Counted from the stretch's first letter, positions 22,145-31,264 are shown. The stretch: 64,000 nt of DNA from Cronobacter malonaticus LMG 23826 (GCF_001277215.2 NZ_CP013940.1:2852001-2916000), one strand, 5' to 3'. The notes: generated from the letters alone by a model not told the origin. Numbers and translations: made by a program.

Positions 22145-22786
22145 TTGCTTCAGGAAAAAATCATTGTTCGCCAGCTCGGGCTTCAGCCGTATGAACCCGT
22201 ATCGCAGGCAATGCATCAGTTTACCGACGAGCGCGTTGAGACCACCCCGGATGAGATCTGGCTGGTCGAACATACCCCGGTCTTTACACAGGGGCAGGCT
22301 GGCAAGGCAGAGCATGTGCTGATGCCGGGCGACATCCCCGTTATCCAGAGCGATCGCGGCGGCCAGGTGACGTATCATGGGCCTGGGCAGCAGGTCATGT
22401 ATGTGATGCTTGATCTCAGGCGCCGCAAGCTCGGCGTGCGTGAACTGGTCACACTGCTGGAACAGACCGTGGTTAATACGCTTGTAGAGTGGGATATTAA
22501 CGCTTACCCTCGCCCGGATGCGCCTGGCGTTTATGTCGACGGTAAAAAAATCTGTTCACTGGGGCTGCGTATTCGTAAAGGCTGCTCATTCCACGGGCTT
22601 GCGCTTAATATTAATATGGATTTACGTCCGTTTTTACGAATTAACCCTTGCGGATACGCCGGAATGGAAATGACCCAGGTTAGCGCCCTTTCTGCTGGCG
22701 CAAACCCCGAAGCAGTGCAACCCCGACTGGTGCATCACTTTTTAGCGCTACTTAATAATCCCCCGGCGGAATATATCAGCGCTTAA
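22145..22786 (+). CDS. lipB: Octanoyl-ACP:protein octanoyltransferase LipB
   Basis: LipB moves octanoate from acyl-carrier protein to lipoyl domains, the first step of lipoate assembly; LipA then adds the sulfurs. Motifs are [15 protein letters not shown] (about residues 70-85) and [11 protein letters not shown] with the catalytic Cys near 169. The upstream Lys is in KKICSLGLR. The start is TTG 22145 after CGGAGA (22132-22137), giving [13 protein letters not shown] and 213 residues. Confidence 0.95.
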   Translation: MLQEKIIVRQLGLQPYEPVSQAMHQFTDERVETTPDEIWLVEHTPVFTQGQAGKAEHVLMPGDIPVIQSDRGGQVTYHGPGQQVMYVMLDLRRRKLGVRELVTLLEQTVVNTLVEWDINAYPRPDAPGVYVDGKKICSLGLRIRKGCSFHGLALNINMDLRPFLRINPCGYAGMEMTQVSALSAGANPEAVQPRLVHHFLALLNNPPAEYISA

Positions 22787-22800
22787 GACTTTCCCTGTTC

Positions 22801-22826
22801 GCCGCCCTTCTTGTGGCGGCCTTTAA
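22801..22826 (+). terminator. Possible terminator after lipB
   Basis: GCCGCC and GGCGGC (22801-22806 / 22815-22820) are followed by CTTTAATC. The T-run is poor. The remaining 280 bp up to ybeF are AT-rich and hold no clear gene; a TATAAA (23055-23060) is a possible ybeF -10. Confidence 0.4.
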
Positions 22827-23106
22827 TCGTTATGCAATTTGCCGCTTTACATTCCATAACGGATTATTTATTTTCTCTGCGCCTGAATAGATTTTCCTTA
22901 ATCTCATCAATGGATTAACGGCACGAGAAGATAAGCGGGATTTATCTGAAAACGCCACCCGCCCCTATGCCGTCCATGTAAAGTCCTGTTCACTTTATGC
23001 GGGTAAGATCCCCGGAGCGTTTTATTGTCGGCTAAGGGACCTGTTCACAGTTATTATAAATAGAACCTCTCTATTATTTGATTTATCTATATAGTTGGAG
23101 CGTAGC

Positions 23107-24102
23107 GTGGAATTGAACCATCCCCCTGAAAAACCTTCAGCCAAACAGGAAGATGACAGTAGACCGCAAATATTCCAGACTCTGCGAAATATCGATCTAA
23201 ACCTGCTGACGATTTTCGAAGCCGTATACGTGCATAAAGGCATTGTAAACGCGGCCAGAGTACTGAACCTGACGCCATCGGCTATCAGCCAGTCTATTCA
23301 GAAACTGCGACTGATATTTCCCGATCCGTTGTTTATTCGAAAAGGACAAGGAGTTACGCCGACTGCTTATGCGACTCACATGCATGAATATATCAGTCAG
23401 GGACTGGAATCTATTCTCGGCGCGCTGGATTTACAGGGCGAGCACGAAAAACAGCGCACGATAACCATCGCTACGTCCGCCTCGCTGGGCGCACTGGTGA
23501 TCCCTCAGATTTATCAGCAGATCCGCGCGGTAAATCCCCATCTGCAAATTCGCAACGTCCCGTTGCAGGACACTGAAACCCAGCTAAGCCAGTTCCAGAC
23601 CGATCTGGTGGTCGACAGCGGCTCGTGGTCATCGCGAACGCTGAGCACGCACCTGCTCTTTAAAGATCGCGTCGCGGTGGTGTGTCGTCGCGGTCATCCA
23701 TGTTCGCGTACCGGCGAACCGGTGACGTCTGATGATTTGCAGCAATGGGAGCACACTTTCATTATGCTGCCAGGTGGAATGGTGAACGGCGTGCGTAAGC
23801 AAATTAATACGTTACTGCCGGATCGAAACGTTTCGTTTAGCAGTTACAATATGGTGACGATTGCGTCTATCATCGGCAGCAGCGATTTAATCGGCTTTAT
23901 GCCCGCACGAATATTCGCGTTATTTAAAGACAGCTTTGGACTTATTGAAGTGGAAAGCGATGTCGTTATAAAAGAAACCATCGACATTTCATTACATTAC
24001 AATAAATTCAGTCTGCGCGACCCGGTGGTACAAAATGTGATTGAAGCGATTGTGGAGGGATTTAATCATCACGCCATTTCGGCTGGCGCGTCGCCCTCAT
24101 AA
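23107..24102 (+). CDS. ybeF: LysR-family regulator YbeF
   Basis: YbeF is a LysR-type DNA-binding regulator lying between lipB and lipA, the same place as in E. coli. The helix-turn-helix spans about residues 26-85 (NLLTIFEAVYVHKGIVNAAR, then LTPSAISQSIQKLR). The substrate-binding domain fills the rest. The HTH is nearly identical to E. coli while the effector domain is divergent (for example SHYNKFSLRDPV-like tail kept). I chose GTG 23107, six bases after GGAG (23097-23100), giving 331 residues; a TTG at 23095 is also in frame. Confidence 0.88.
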   Translation: MELNHPPEKPSAKQEDDSRPQIFQTLRNIDLNLLTIFEAVYVHKGIVNAARVLNLTPSAISQSIQKLRLIFPDPLFIRKGQGVTPTAYATHMHEYISQGLESILGALDLQGEHEKQRTITIATSASLGALVIPQIYQQIRAVNPHLQIRNVPLQDTETQLSQFQTDLVVDSGSWSSRTLSTHLLFKDRVAVVCRRGHPCSRTGEPVTSDDLQQWEHTFIMLPGGMVNGVRKQINTLLPDRNVSFSSYNMVTIASIIGSSDLIGFMPARIFALFKDSFGLIEVESDVVIKETIDISLHYNKFSLRDPVVQNVIEAIVEGFNHHAISAGASPS

Positions 24103-24192
24103 CGGGCGACGGCTTAAGGGCACCAAATAACAACTATTTTACAAATTCTTCGCCGTTTCGGGTGCCCTCAGGCTGATTCTGTGTGTCAGTAA

Positions 24193-24201
24193 TGTTATAC
24201 T
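24193..24201 (+). promoter_or_regulatory. Extended -10 element of the lipA promoter
   Basis: TGTTATACT forms an extended -10 (TGnTATACT). The -35 position (CTGATT, 24173-24178) is poor, as is common for extended -10 promoters. It lies about 95 bp before lipA. Confidence 0.45.
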
Positions 24202-24293
24202 GCGTGCCGTTAATTCAAAAATAGTTGATAAATACAACTTTAGCTTGAATTTAAACGCTTTCCTTCGTTATCCGCAACTGGAACACGCACGCT

Positions 24294-25259
24294 ATGAGTA
24301 AACCCATTGTGATGGAACGCGGTGTGAAATACCGCGATGCCGATAAAATGGCCCTTATCCCGGTTAAGAATGTGGCGACAGAGCGGGAGGCTTTGTTAAG
24401 AAAGCCGGAGTGGATGAAAATCAAACTCCCTGCCGACTCTACCCGCATCCAGGGTATCAAAGCGGCGATGCGCAAAAATGGTCTCCACTCTGTCTGTGAA
24501 GAGGCCTCCTGCCCGAACCTTGCGGAGTGTTTCAACCACGGCACCGCGACCTTTATGATCCTCGGCGCTATCTGTACCCGTCGCTGCCCGTTCTGCGATG
24601 TGGCCCACGGCCGCCCGGTCGCCCCGGATGCCAACGAGCCGCAGAAGCTGGCGCAAACCATCGCCGATATGGCGCTGCGTTACGTGGTTATCACCTCGGT
24701 GGATCGCGACGACCTGCGTGACGGCGGTGCACAGCACTTTGCAGACTGCATTACGGCTATTCGCGAAAAGAGCCCGTCCATTAAAATCGAGACGCTGGTG
24801 CCCGATTTCCGTGGCCGTATGGACAGAGCGCTGGAGATCCTGACCGCCACGCCGCCGGATGTGTTCAACCACAACCTGGAAAACGTGCCGCGTCTTTATC
24901 GTCAGGTGCGTCCGGGCGCGGATTATAACTGGTCGCTGAAGCTGCTGGAGCGTTTTAAAGAAGCGCACCCGGAGATCCCGACCAAATCCGGTCTGATGGT
25001 TGGTCTGGGTGAGACCAATGCGGAAATCATTGAAGTGATGCGCGATCTGCGCGCGCACGGCGTCACCATGCTGACGCTCGGCCAGTACCTGCAACCGAGC
25101 CGTCACCACCTGCCGGTGCAGCGTTACGTAAGCCCGGACGAGTTTGAAGAGATGAAAGCGGAAGCGATGGCGATGGGCTTTACCCACGCTGCCTGCGGCC
25201 CGTTCGTTCGCTCGTCTTACCATGCCGATCTCCAGGCGAAAGGCGAAGAAGTCAAATAA
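24294..25259 (+). CDS. lipA: Lipoyl synthase
   Basis: LipA is a radical-SAM enzyme that inserts two sulfur atoms into octanoylated lipoyl domains. The auxiliary cluster cysteines lie in [12 protein letters not shown] (68, 73, 79). The radical-SAM cluster is in CTRRCPFC (94, 98, 101). The 321 residues are almost identical to E. coli. It is transcribed separately from lipB because ybeF lies between them. Confidence 0.98.
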   Translation: MSKPIVMERGVKYRDADKMALIPVKNVATEREALLRKPEWMKIKLPADSTRIQGIKAAMRKNGLHSVCEEASCPNLAECFNHGTATFMILGAICTRRCPFCDVAHGRPVAPDANEPQKLAQTIADMALRYVVITSVDRDDLRDGGAQHFADCITAIREKSPSIKIETLVPDFRGRMDRALEILTATPPDVFNHNLENVPRLYRQVRPGADYNWSLKLLERFKEAHPEIPTKSGLMVGLGETNAEIIEVMRDLRAHGVTMLTLGQYLQPSRHHLPVQRYVSPDEFEEMKAEAMAMGFTHAACGPFVRSSYHADLQAKGEEVK

Positions 25260-25296
25260 CCGTGTAACAGCTTGTTACGATCGCGGTTTCGCCCAC

Positions 25297-25330
25297 AAAA
25301 AAACCGGCCTCTGAGGAGCCGGTTTTTTTT
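25297..25330. terminator. Bidirectional terminator between lipA and tatE
   Basis: AAAAAAACCGGC and GCCGGTTTTTTTT enclose a nine-base loop. A-runs and T-runs on both sides serve both convergent genes. Confidence 0.9.
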
Positions 25331-25348
25331 ATGCCGCGAGGGCTGAAA

Positions 25349-25552
25349 TTATTCTTTATGAGAAAGGCGTTCTGCCGGCGCTTCGGACGCCGCAGGCGTT
25401 TTCGCGCCAGCTTCGTCGTCATTCATCGCTTTTTTGAAGCCTTTAATCGCAGCGCCCAGGTCTCCCCCAAGCGTACGCAGTTTTTTGGTACCAAACAGCA
25501 GAACAACCAGTGCGGCGATCACGAGCAGTTTGGTAATACTAATTTCACCCAT
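25349..25552 (-). CDS. tatE: Twin-arginine translocase subunit TatE
   Basis: TatE is a TatA paralogue of the Tat protein-export machinery. It has 67 residues: one N-terminal membrane helix ([18 protein letters not shown]), the hinge GTKKLR, an amphipathic helix, and an acidic tail. The start ATG 25552 gives [10 protein letters not shown], the normal TatE beginning; the longer frame to 25603 is unsupported. It converges on lipA as in E. coli. Confidence 0.95.
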   Translation of the reverse strand: MGEISITKLLVIAALVVLLFGTKKLRTLGGDLGAAIKGFKKAMNDDEAGAKTPAASEAPAERLSHKE

Positions 25553-25678
25553 ACTTACCTTCTTAGAAAATCTGGCGCCAGACGGCGATGTCAAAGACCG
25601 CACTTATTAACGGTCATTTAAGCCCGACACACAATAGCAATCTGTAACGAGATGAATCAAGCGCTGGATAAAAAAACA

Positions 25679-26467
25679 TCAAAATAATTCTGGCGCAGCG
25701 AAACGGCGGTTTTTGAGCACCGGCAACTGCTCGCGAACCTGCGCCACGCGATGCGCTGAAATCTCAGCGAAAATGAGATCCGGGCCTTCGCCCGCCGCTG
25801 CGACAGTGACGCCAAGCGGGTCTATCACGCGACTCTGGCCGATATTACGGTTGCCGCATTCGCCGCTCGCCACAAGATAACAGGTGGTGTCCAGCGCACG
25901 TGCCGCGAGCAGCGTGGCCCAGTGATGCTCTTTGAGCGGCCCGCGCACCCACGCGGCCGGGAGCGCCAGAATGTCCGCGCCTGCGAGCGCCAAGCTCAGC
26001 GCCATCTCCGGAAAGCGTAAGTCATAGCAGGTCATCAGCCCGACCTTCATACCTTCCACCTCAATCAACGCTGGCAGCGTGCTGCCAGCGTCCACCAGCC
26101 GCGACTCCTGCATCGTGAAGGCGTCATACAGATGGATCTTCTGATACTGTGCGATAATCTCGCCGCCGCGCAGCGCGATGAGCGTGTTGGCCGCCCTGCC
26201 CTCACGGGTGGGAGTATGAATGGTCAGAAGCGTCGTCAGACGGTTTCTGGCGCTCTCTTCGCGTAGCCGCTGCACGTAATCGCCATTGAGCGGCTGGGCC
26301 GATTTTACCGACATATCCGGGTCGCTGTCGCTGCGCGCCAGCAGCGCCTCCGGGAGCACCAGCAATGCGGCATTCTGGCTGGCGGCATTCGCCATCAGCT
26401 CTACGCAGGTTTGCGCGTTCTGTTGCGCGTCAGGCGTCACCACAAACTGTCCAACCGCTACTTTCAT
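25679..26467 (-). CDS. ybeM: Deaminated glutathione amidase (nitrilase superfamily) YbeM
   Basis: This nitrilase-superfamily amidase repairs deaminated glutathione, a transamination by-product, to 2-oxoglutarate and Cys-Gly. The triad is complete: Glu in VLPEALLA, Lys in YQKIHLYD, Cys in [10 protein letters not shown]. It has 262 residues starting at ATG 26467 with GGAAGGGGG upstream. In E. coli K-12 the same locus is a broken pseudogene; here it is intact. The frame extends antisense to crcB, which I do not accept as coding. Confidence 0.9.
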   Translation of the reverse strand: MKVAVGQFVVTPDAQQNAQTCVELMANAASQNAALLVLPEALLARSDSDPDMSVKSAQPLNGDYVQRLREESARNRLTTLLTIHTPTREGRAANTLIALRGGEIIAQYQKIHLYDAFTMQESRLVDAGSTLPALIEVEGMKVGLMTCYDLRFPEMALSLALAGADILALPAAWVRGPLKEHHWATLLAARALDTTCYLVASGECGNRNIGQSRVIDPLGVTVAAAGEGPDLIFAEISAHRVAQVREQLPVLKNRRFAAPELF

Positions 26468-26549
26468 GTCGCTTCCCCCTTCCGGTAGCCAGCGTGCCTT
26501 TGCTGAAGGTAAACTATTCGCCTTGCAAATAACATTATGACAAACGCCC

Positions 26550-26933
26550 ATGTTAAAAATCATGCTCGCGGTATTTCTCGGCGGCGGCACCGGCAGCGTG
26601 CTGCGCTGGTGGCTTGGCCTGCGCCTGAACCCCATGCACCACGCAGTTCCCATTGGCACGCTGACTGCCAACCTCGCCGGGGCCTTTATCATCGGCGCGG
26701 GGCTTGCCTGGTTTAACCGTATGACGCATCTGGACCCGATGTGGAAGCTGCTAATCACCACCGGCCTGTGCGGCGGCCTGACGACCTTCTCGACCTTTTC
26801 CGCAGAAGTGGTGTTTTTACTGCAGGAGGGGCGCATCGGCTGGGCGGGTCTGAACGTGGCGCTGAACCTGTTTGGCTCGTTTATGATGACGGCGCTCGCA
26901 TTCTGGCTTTTTTCTTCTGTAAGCGTGCGCTAA
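26550..26933 (+). CDS. crcB: Fluoride efflux channel CrcB/FluC
   Basis: CrcB is a small membrane protein that dimerises to form a fluoride-selective channel. Four predicted helices lie in 127 residues. Conserved motifs are [13 protein letters not shown], the central [11 protein letters not shown] with the essential Asn, and [13 protein letters not shown] with the phenylalanine and threonine residues lining the pore. It is divergent from ybeM. I saw no fluoride riboswitch signature in the 80-bp gap. Confidence 0.95.
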   Translation: MLKIMLAVFLGGGTGSVLRWWLGLRLNPMHHAVPIGTLTANLAGAFIIGAGLAWFNRMTHLDPMWKLLITTGLCGGLTTFSTFSAEVVFLLQEGRIGWAGLNVALNLFGSFMMTALAFWLFSSVSVR

Positions 26934-27005
26934 GCGACGCCTCGTTAATGTTAGCTTAATTTTTCTCTGCCACTATCGGCCTGTCGTCTGTGTCGGGAGA
27001 GACTT

Positions 27006-27092
27006 ATGAAAGCGCAAATGATGAGTGGTCTGGCCGTGTTGTTCAGTGTTCTGGTGGTCGCGTTTTTTTTGAAAAGCTTTCTGTTTTACTGA
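27006..27092 (+). CDS. 28-residue predicted membrane micro-protein
   Basis: ATG 27006 is preceded at good spacing by GGGAGAG (26995-27001). The product reads MKAQMMSGLAVLFSVLVVAF and continues FLKSFLFY. This is a single hydrophobic helix with a positively charged N-terminus. It lies between crcB and the terminator shared with cspE. I do not recognise a named family. The ribosome binding site and coherent helix make it plausible, but no expression evidence is available. Confidence 0.5.
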   Translation: MKAQMMSGLAVLFSVLVVAFFLKSFLFY

Positions 27093-27114
27093 AAAAACGT
27101 AAAACGACAGGCAT

Positions 27115-27142
27115 AAAAAAACCCGCTGAATCAGCGGGTTTT
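27115..27142. terminator. Terminator shared by cspE and the micro-protein gene
   Basis: AACCCGCTGA and TCAGCGGGTT (27120-27140) form a near-perfect hairpin. On the minus strand TTTTTTT follows, making it a strong terminator for cspE. The plus-strand T-run is short. Confidence 0.85.
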
Positions 27143-27162
27143 GAAATTCTTGCTGTGCGTAA

Positions 27163-27372
27163 TTACAGAGCGATTACGTTAGCAGCAGAAGGGCCTTTGG
27201 CACCGTTAGTGATTTCGAACTCTACACGCTGACCTTCAGCCAGAGTTTTGAAACCATTGCTCTGGATCGCAGAGAAGTGTACGAACACGTCTTTGCTGCC
27301 ATCTTCCGGAGTAATGAAACCGAATCCTTTGGATTCATTAAACCACTTAACGTTACCTTTAATCTTAGACAT
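27163..27372 (-). CDS. cspE: Cold-shock-family protein CspE
   Basis: CspE is an OB-fold RNA chaperone and transcription antiterminator, made constitutively. RNP1 is KGFGFIT and RNP2 is VFVHFS. It has 69 residues from ATG 27372 ([10 protein letters not shown]). A stable hairpin plus U-run sits in the leader (27391-27415), which may allow self-regulation. Codon use is strongly biased, as for a highly expressed gene. Confidence 0.97.
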   Translation of the reverse strand: MSKIKGNVKWFNESKGFGFITPEDGSKDVFVHFSAIQSNGFKTLAEGQRVEFEITNGAKGPSAANVIAL

Positions 27373-27390
27373 CAAAATTACCTTTACATG

Positions 27391-27415
27391 AAAAATCGAC
27401 ACAAATGCTGTGTCG
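27391..27415 (-). promoter_or_regulatory. Terminator-like hairpin in the cspE leader
   Basis: Read on the minus strand, CGACACA-GCATT-TGTGTCG is followed at once by ATTTTTC, ending 19 nt before the ATG. It has the form of an intrinsic terminator in the 5' untranslated region. Confidence 0.55.
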
Positions 27416-27562
27416 GATATCAGTACATCAATTGTGGTGGCTTTTGTCCAGTCGAACTTTCAGAAAAAGTGATAAAAGTCGCGAACTTTTTTTGCCGTTG
27501 GGCTTGTGAGCCTTGTCTTCTCTGGCTTAGCGCATTTTCTTATGTCTGAAAATATTTTGCGC

Positions 27563-28141
27563 TTAAAACTGCAACCGCAGCCAGGCGAAGTAAACGTTTC
27601 CGTTGTTGTAGGTGCCAGGGATGTACGTCATCTGGAATGTCGCAGGTCCGTAACCCACCGACGCCAGCGGCAGCACCAGCGGAATCGGGATGTAATCCCA
27701 GTTATCACGCGCCGTTACGCCCACGGTATAACCCAGCCCCACATGGAACGCGTCGTCAGGCAGCGGTCGCCACGTTGCTTCCCAGCCGTAACCGGCGATA
27801 GGCTCCCATTTGTTGTAGGAATCTTTAAACGCCATCACATACAGGCCGTGCCAGTTGCCTTTTTCATCCCAGCGAGATTTGCCGATACCCGCGCCCCACG
27901 GACGTTCGTTGTAGCGATCGGTTTTCTCTTTGTCATACGCGAAACGCGCATGCCAGGTGATGGCAGGCACATACAGATCCACATGCTGCGGCTCGCTCCA
28001 GGTTTCGGCGATATTATCGCCAAGCACAGAAGCCCAAGCCTTTACGGTGCGTGGCGCTTCCAGCGCCGAGGCGTTCAGGGGAAATAATATCTGGCAGAAA
28101 AATATAAGGATTGTCAGAAGGGATTTATTAACTACGGTCAC
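27563..28141 (-). CDS. pagP: Lipid A palmitoyltransferase PagP
   Basis: PagP is an outer-membrane eight-stranded barrel that adds palmitate to lipid A. This protects against cationic peptides. A signal peptide of about 26 residues ends ASA. The catalytic residues His, Asp and Ser appear in [11 protein letters not shown] and [13 protein letters not shown]. The C-terminal strand ends in Phe. It has 192 residues with a GTG start at 28141; the ribosome binding site is weak, so the exact start is uncertain. A possible PhoP-like repeat lies upstream but is too degenerate to call. Confidence 0.92.
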   Translation of the reverse strand: MTVVNKSLLTILIFFCQILFPLNASALEAPRTVKAWASVLGDNIAETWSEPQHVDLYVPAITWHARFAYDKEKTDRYNERPWGAGIGKSRWDEKGNWHGLYVMAFKDSYNKWEPIAGYGWEATWRPLPDDAFHVGLGYTVGVTARDNWDYIPIPLVLPLASVGYGPATFQMTYIPGTYNNGNVYFAWLRLQF

Positions 28142-28224
28142 GTCTTAATTACCACTGTTAGTATGAAGTCATATTCTGGGCGATCCTGCCTCAATGAAGA
28201 CTTAACCGACTGCCAGTTAATTCC

Positions 28225-28262
28225 TAAAGCGCGCCGGCACGCCCTGCACAGGCGCTTTTTTC
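28225..28262 (+). other. Hairpin with T-run in the pagP-dcuC spacer
   Basis: AAAGCGC and GCGCTTTTTT flank a 17-base loop. It resembles a plus-strand terminator but no gene precedes it on that strand. The rest of 28142-28480 is AT-rich with no convincing reading frame. Confidence 0.3.
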
Positions 28263-28487
28263 AGACGCTTCTTCCCTGCCTCAGCGCGCTGAAAACGTAT
28301 TAATGCCTGTTGCGAATAAATGCGCATCAATAACCGCGCCATGCGCCGCCCCTTAACGTAAATTTCGTCCATCCTGCGCCTTCACGCCATTATCTTTACA
28401 TCGCCAGCATCACGCAGTCATGCAACCCATTAATTTGAAATAATTTTATTTATCTGAGATTCATCTTCCTGGTAAGCAGAAGGTTTA

Positions 28488-28501
28488 TTGATATGTATCA
28501 G
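28488..28501 (+). promoter_or_regulatory. FNR site upstream of dcuC
   Basis: TTGATATGTATCAG matches TTGAT-N4-ATCAA with one mismatch. It is centred 107 bp before the dcuC ATG. E. coli dcuC is activated by FNR under anaerobic conditions, so position and sequence agree with known control. Confidence 0.65.
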
Positions 28502-28601
28502 ATAACGCTCAGAGTAATTCAGGCACATTCCCCCGCATCTTGCCTGCGCCACGCGCCTGACGTCGCCGGGTTATTTTTGCAGTCGCTTAACAGAGGCCAT
28601 T

Positions 28602-29963
28602 ATGGGAACAATTCTGGAACTCCTCACGGGAGCCGTGGTTATTGTGGGGGTTGCGCGTTATATCATTAAAGGCTATTCCGCCACGGGCGTGCTTTTTGTC
28701 GGCGGAATTACCCTGTTAATTATTAGCGCGCTAATGGGCCACCCTGTATTACCTCCTAAAGAAACCAGTACTGGTTACGCCCTCAGCGATATTTTTGAAT
28801 ATATTAAAATTCTGCTGATGAGCCGCGGCGGCGACCTCGGCATGATGATTATGATGCTGTGCGGTTTCGCGGCGTATATGACGCATACCGGTGCCAACGA
28901 TATGGTGGTCAAGCTTGCCTCTCGTCCGCTGCGTTATATTAACTCGCCTTATTTGCTGATGATTGCCGCCTATTTCGTCGCCTGTCTGATGTCGCTTGCC
29001 GTTTCATCCGCGACCGGCCTTGGCGTGTTGCTGATGGCGACGCTGTTCCCGGTAATGGTCAACGTCGGCATCAGCCGCGGCGCGGCAGCGGCCATCTGCG
29101 CTTCTCCGGCGGCGATTATTCTCTCCCCGACGTCCGGCGATGTGGTGCTGGCCGCGCAGGCCTCTGAAATGCCGCTTATCGATTTCGCATTTAAAACCAC
29201 GCTGCCGATTTCCATCGCCGCCATTATCTGCATGGCTGTCGCCCATTTCTTCTGGCAGCGGTGGCTCGATAAAAAAGAGCATATCTATCACGAAACGCTG
29301 GATGTGAAAGAAATCACCACCAGCGCGCCCGCTTTTTACGCGATTCTGCCGTTCAGTCCGATCATTGGCGTGCTGATTTTCGACGGCAAATGGGGGCCAC
29401 AGCTGCATATCATCACTATTCTGGTTATCTGCATGGTGCTGACCGCCGTGATTGAATTTATCCGCAGCTTTAGCAGCAAAGCGGTGTTTGCCGGGCTGGA
29501 AGTGGCTTACCGCGGCATGGCGGACGCCTTTGCAGGCGTGGTGATTCTGCTGGTGGCCGCGGGCGTTTTCGCCCAGGGTCTGAGCGCGATAGGCTTTATC
29601 CAGAGTCTTATCTCCATCGCCACCTCGTTTGGCTCGGCCAGCATTATCCTGATGCTGGTGCTGGTCACGCTAACCATGCTCGCGGCGATGACGACCGGCT
29701 CCGGCAACGCGCCGTTCTACGCCTTCGTGGAGATGATCCCGAAGCTCGCGCACAGCGCCGGGGTGAATCCGGCCTATCTGACGATCCCGATGCTACAGGC
29801 GTCCAACCTGGGCCGCACCATTTCGCCGGTTTCCGGCGTGGTGGTGGCGGTCGCCGGGATGGCGAAAATCTCGCCGTTTGAAGTCGTTAAACGCACCTCG
29901 GTGCCAGTACTGGTTGGATTAATCGTCGTGATCCTGGCGACGCAACTGCTGGTTGCGGCATAA
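28602..29963 (+). CDS. dcuC: Anaerobic C4-dicarboxylate transporter DcuC
   Basis: DcuC is an inner-membrane carrier that exports succinate during fermentation. It has 453 residues and about 12 hydrophobic segments. It contains the family signature SSATGLGVLLMATLFPVM and ASPAAIILSPTSGD. The E. coli citrate genes that separate dcuC from rna are absent; rna follows directly. Confidence 0.93.
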   Translation: MGTILELLTGAVVIVGVARYIIKGYSATGVLFVGGITLLIISALMGHPVLPPKETSTGYALSDIFEYIKILLMSRGGDLGMMIMMLCGFAAYMTHTGANDMVVKLASRPLRYINSPYLLMIAAYFVACLMSLAVSSATGLGVLLMATLFPVMVNVGISRGAAAAICASPAAIILSPTSGDVVLAAQASEMPLIDFAFKTTLPISIAAIICMAVAHFFWQRWLDKKEHIYHETLDVKEITTSAPAFYAILPFSPIIGVLIFDGKWGPQLHIITILVICMVLTAVIEFIRSFSSKAVFAGLEVAYRGMADAFAGVVILLVAAGVFAQGLSAIGFIQSLISIATSFGSASIILMLVLVTLTMLAAMTTGSGNAPFYAFVEMIPKLAHSAGVNPAYLTIPMLQASNLGRTISPVSGVVVAVAGMAKISPFEVVKRTSVPVLVGLIVVILATQLLVAA

Positions 29964-29991
29964 TCTGCTGTCCTTAAGCGGAATCTGTCCG

Positions 29992-30017
29992 AAAAGCGCC
30001 CTCGCGGCGCTTTTTTT
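29992..30017 (+). terminator. Terminator of dcuC
   Basis: AAAGCGCC and GGCGCTTTTTTT form a GC-rich hairpin with loop CTCGC, 29 bp after the stop. Confidence 0.88.
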
Positions 30018-30070
30018 ATGGTTAAATGACACACCCTTGTGATTTATCCCGTCGATTTCGGACCCATACT

Positions 30071-30877
30071 ATGGTTTACAGGAAAGTTTTACTCGCCGCA
30101 GGCGCGCTGCTGGCGATGGCGGCGACGACCGTGAGCGCGCAACCGCTGGAAGCGAAGCAGTATGGCGATTTCGATCGCTACGTGCTGGCGCTTTCATGGC
30201 AGACCGGCTTTTGCCAGAGCATGCACGAGCGCCAGCGCGATGAGCCTGCCGAGTGCGCGCTGCAAAAAGAAGAAGACGATAAACGCAATTACCTGACGGT
30301 ACATGGCCTGTGGCCGGGGCTGCCGAAATCCATCGCCTTACGCGGCGTTGATGACAAACGCTGGATGCGCTTTGGCTGCGCCACGCGCCCCATCCCGAAT
30401 ATGCCGCTCGCCCGCGCCGATAAAAAATGCCAGGCGGCGGAAACCGGCCTGTCGCTGGAAACGGCTGAGAAGCTCAGCGAGACAATGCCGGGCGCTGGCG
30501 GCGATTCCTGCCTTGAACGTTATGAATACGCCAAGCACGGCGTCTGCTTCGGGTTCGACCCGGACGCCTATTTCGGCACGATGGTGCGTATGAACAACGA
30601 AGTGAAGCAGAGCCCAGTCGGCGCGTTTCTTGCCGCCAACTACGGCAAAGCGGTCAGTCGCCAGGCCTTTGATACCGCCGTCGCCAAAGCGTTTGGCCGC
30701 CAGAGCGTGCGGGCGGTGAAACTCACCTGTAACGGCAATCCGGCTTATCTCACCGAGATGCAGATCTCGCTGAACGCCGCGAAGATCAACGCCCCGCTCA
30801 CCGCCGATTCCTTTGCGCCGCAGCCGCATCCGGGTAACTGCGGTAAAAACTTTATTCTCGATAACGTCGGGTATTAA
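30071..30877 (+). CDS. rna: Periplasmic ribonuclease I
   Basis: RNase I is a T2-family endoribonuclease secreted to the periplasm; it cuts at any base through 2',3'-cyclic phosphates. The signal peptide ends about residue 25 (VSA). The two active-site segments are HGLWPG (CAS1) and ERYEYAKHG (CAS2), with a His in each. Paired cysteines are conserved. It has 268 residues from ATG 30071. The upstream extension to 30026 is not part of the signal peptide. Confidence 0.95.
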   Translation: MVYRKVLLAAGALLAMAATTVSAQPLEAKQYGDFDRYVLALSWQTGFCQSMHERQRDEPAECALQKEEDDKRNYLTVHGLWPGLPKSIALRGVDDKRWMRFGCATRPIPNMPLARADKKCQAAETGLSLETAEKLSETMPGAGGDSCLERYEYAKHGVCFGFDPDAYFGTMVRMNNEVKQSPVGAFLAANYGKAVSRQAFDTAVAKAFGRQSVRAVKLTCNGNPAYLTEMQISLNAAKINAPLTADSFAPQPHPGNCGKNFILDNVGY

Positions 30878-30896
30878 TCCTCTTACGCGGGCGCAA

Positions 30897-31181
30897 TCAC
30901 TCGTTGCGCTCGCGCCATTCGCGGATCATCTCCGCCGTCACCTCGCGTTTATAGCAGATGGGCGAATAGCCCCCTTCCCGGCTCCAGGCGCTGCGCCCGC
31001 CGCAGGCACGTCCGTTACGCATCGCGTTATACGGGCACGGACAGTTGCCGGGATAGACGTCTATCGATTCCTGGATAATCTGCTCTTTGACCTGATCATC
31101 ACTAAGCGCCGCTATGGCGGGTGCCGCATACCACACGGCCAGCAGTGCCATCGCGGCCAGACCTGTTTTACGAATCATCAT
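30897..31181 (-). CDS. Small secreted cysteine-rich protein, function unknown
   Basis: This 94-residue protein has a typical signal peptide (MMIRKTGLAAMALLAVWYAAPAIA). The mature part has four cysteines in CPCPYNAMRNGRACGG and SPICY, probably disulfide-bonded. It resembles small hypothetical periplasmic proteins found in Enterobacter-type genomes. It converges on rna, with 19 bp between stops. Sharing the compartment with RNase I makes a link possible, but nothing in the sequence shows one. The start is 31181, with GGA seven bases upstream. Confidence 0.7.
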   Translation of the reverse strand: MMIRKTGLAAMALLAVWYAAPAIAALSDDQVKEQIIQESIDVYPGNCPCPYNAMRNGRACGGRSAWSREGGYSPICYKREVTAEMIREWRERNE

Positions 31182-31193
31182 TTGCGTCCATGT

Positions 31194-31223
31194 AAAAAAA
31201 AATCGCGCCATTGTGGCGCGATC
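31194..31223 (-). terminator. Terminator of the pal operon
   Basis: Read on the minus strand, GATCGCGCCA-CAA-TGGCGCGATT is followed by TTTTTTTT. It lies 42 bp after the last gene of the operon. Confidence 0.9.
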
Positions 31224-31264
31224 TGTCTCGCAAAAAAGATTGTTACGTCACAGGTTTTGATGCC

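Noticed and set aside
26468..26549. Fluoride riboswitch before crcB
   Set aside because: Only 82 bp are available and no conserved pseudoknot elements were seen.
26468..26836. N-terminal extension of ybeM antisense to crcB
   Set aside because: The extension is not nitrilase-like, overlaps a conserved membrane gene on the other strand, and a good ribosome site precedes ATG 26467.
28160..28220. PhoP box upstream of pagP
   Set aside because: Only one half-site resembles the consensus; the second half and -10 spacing do not fit.
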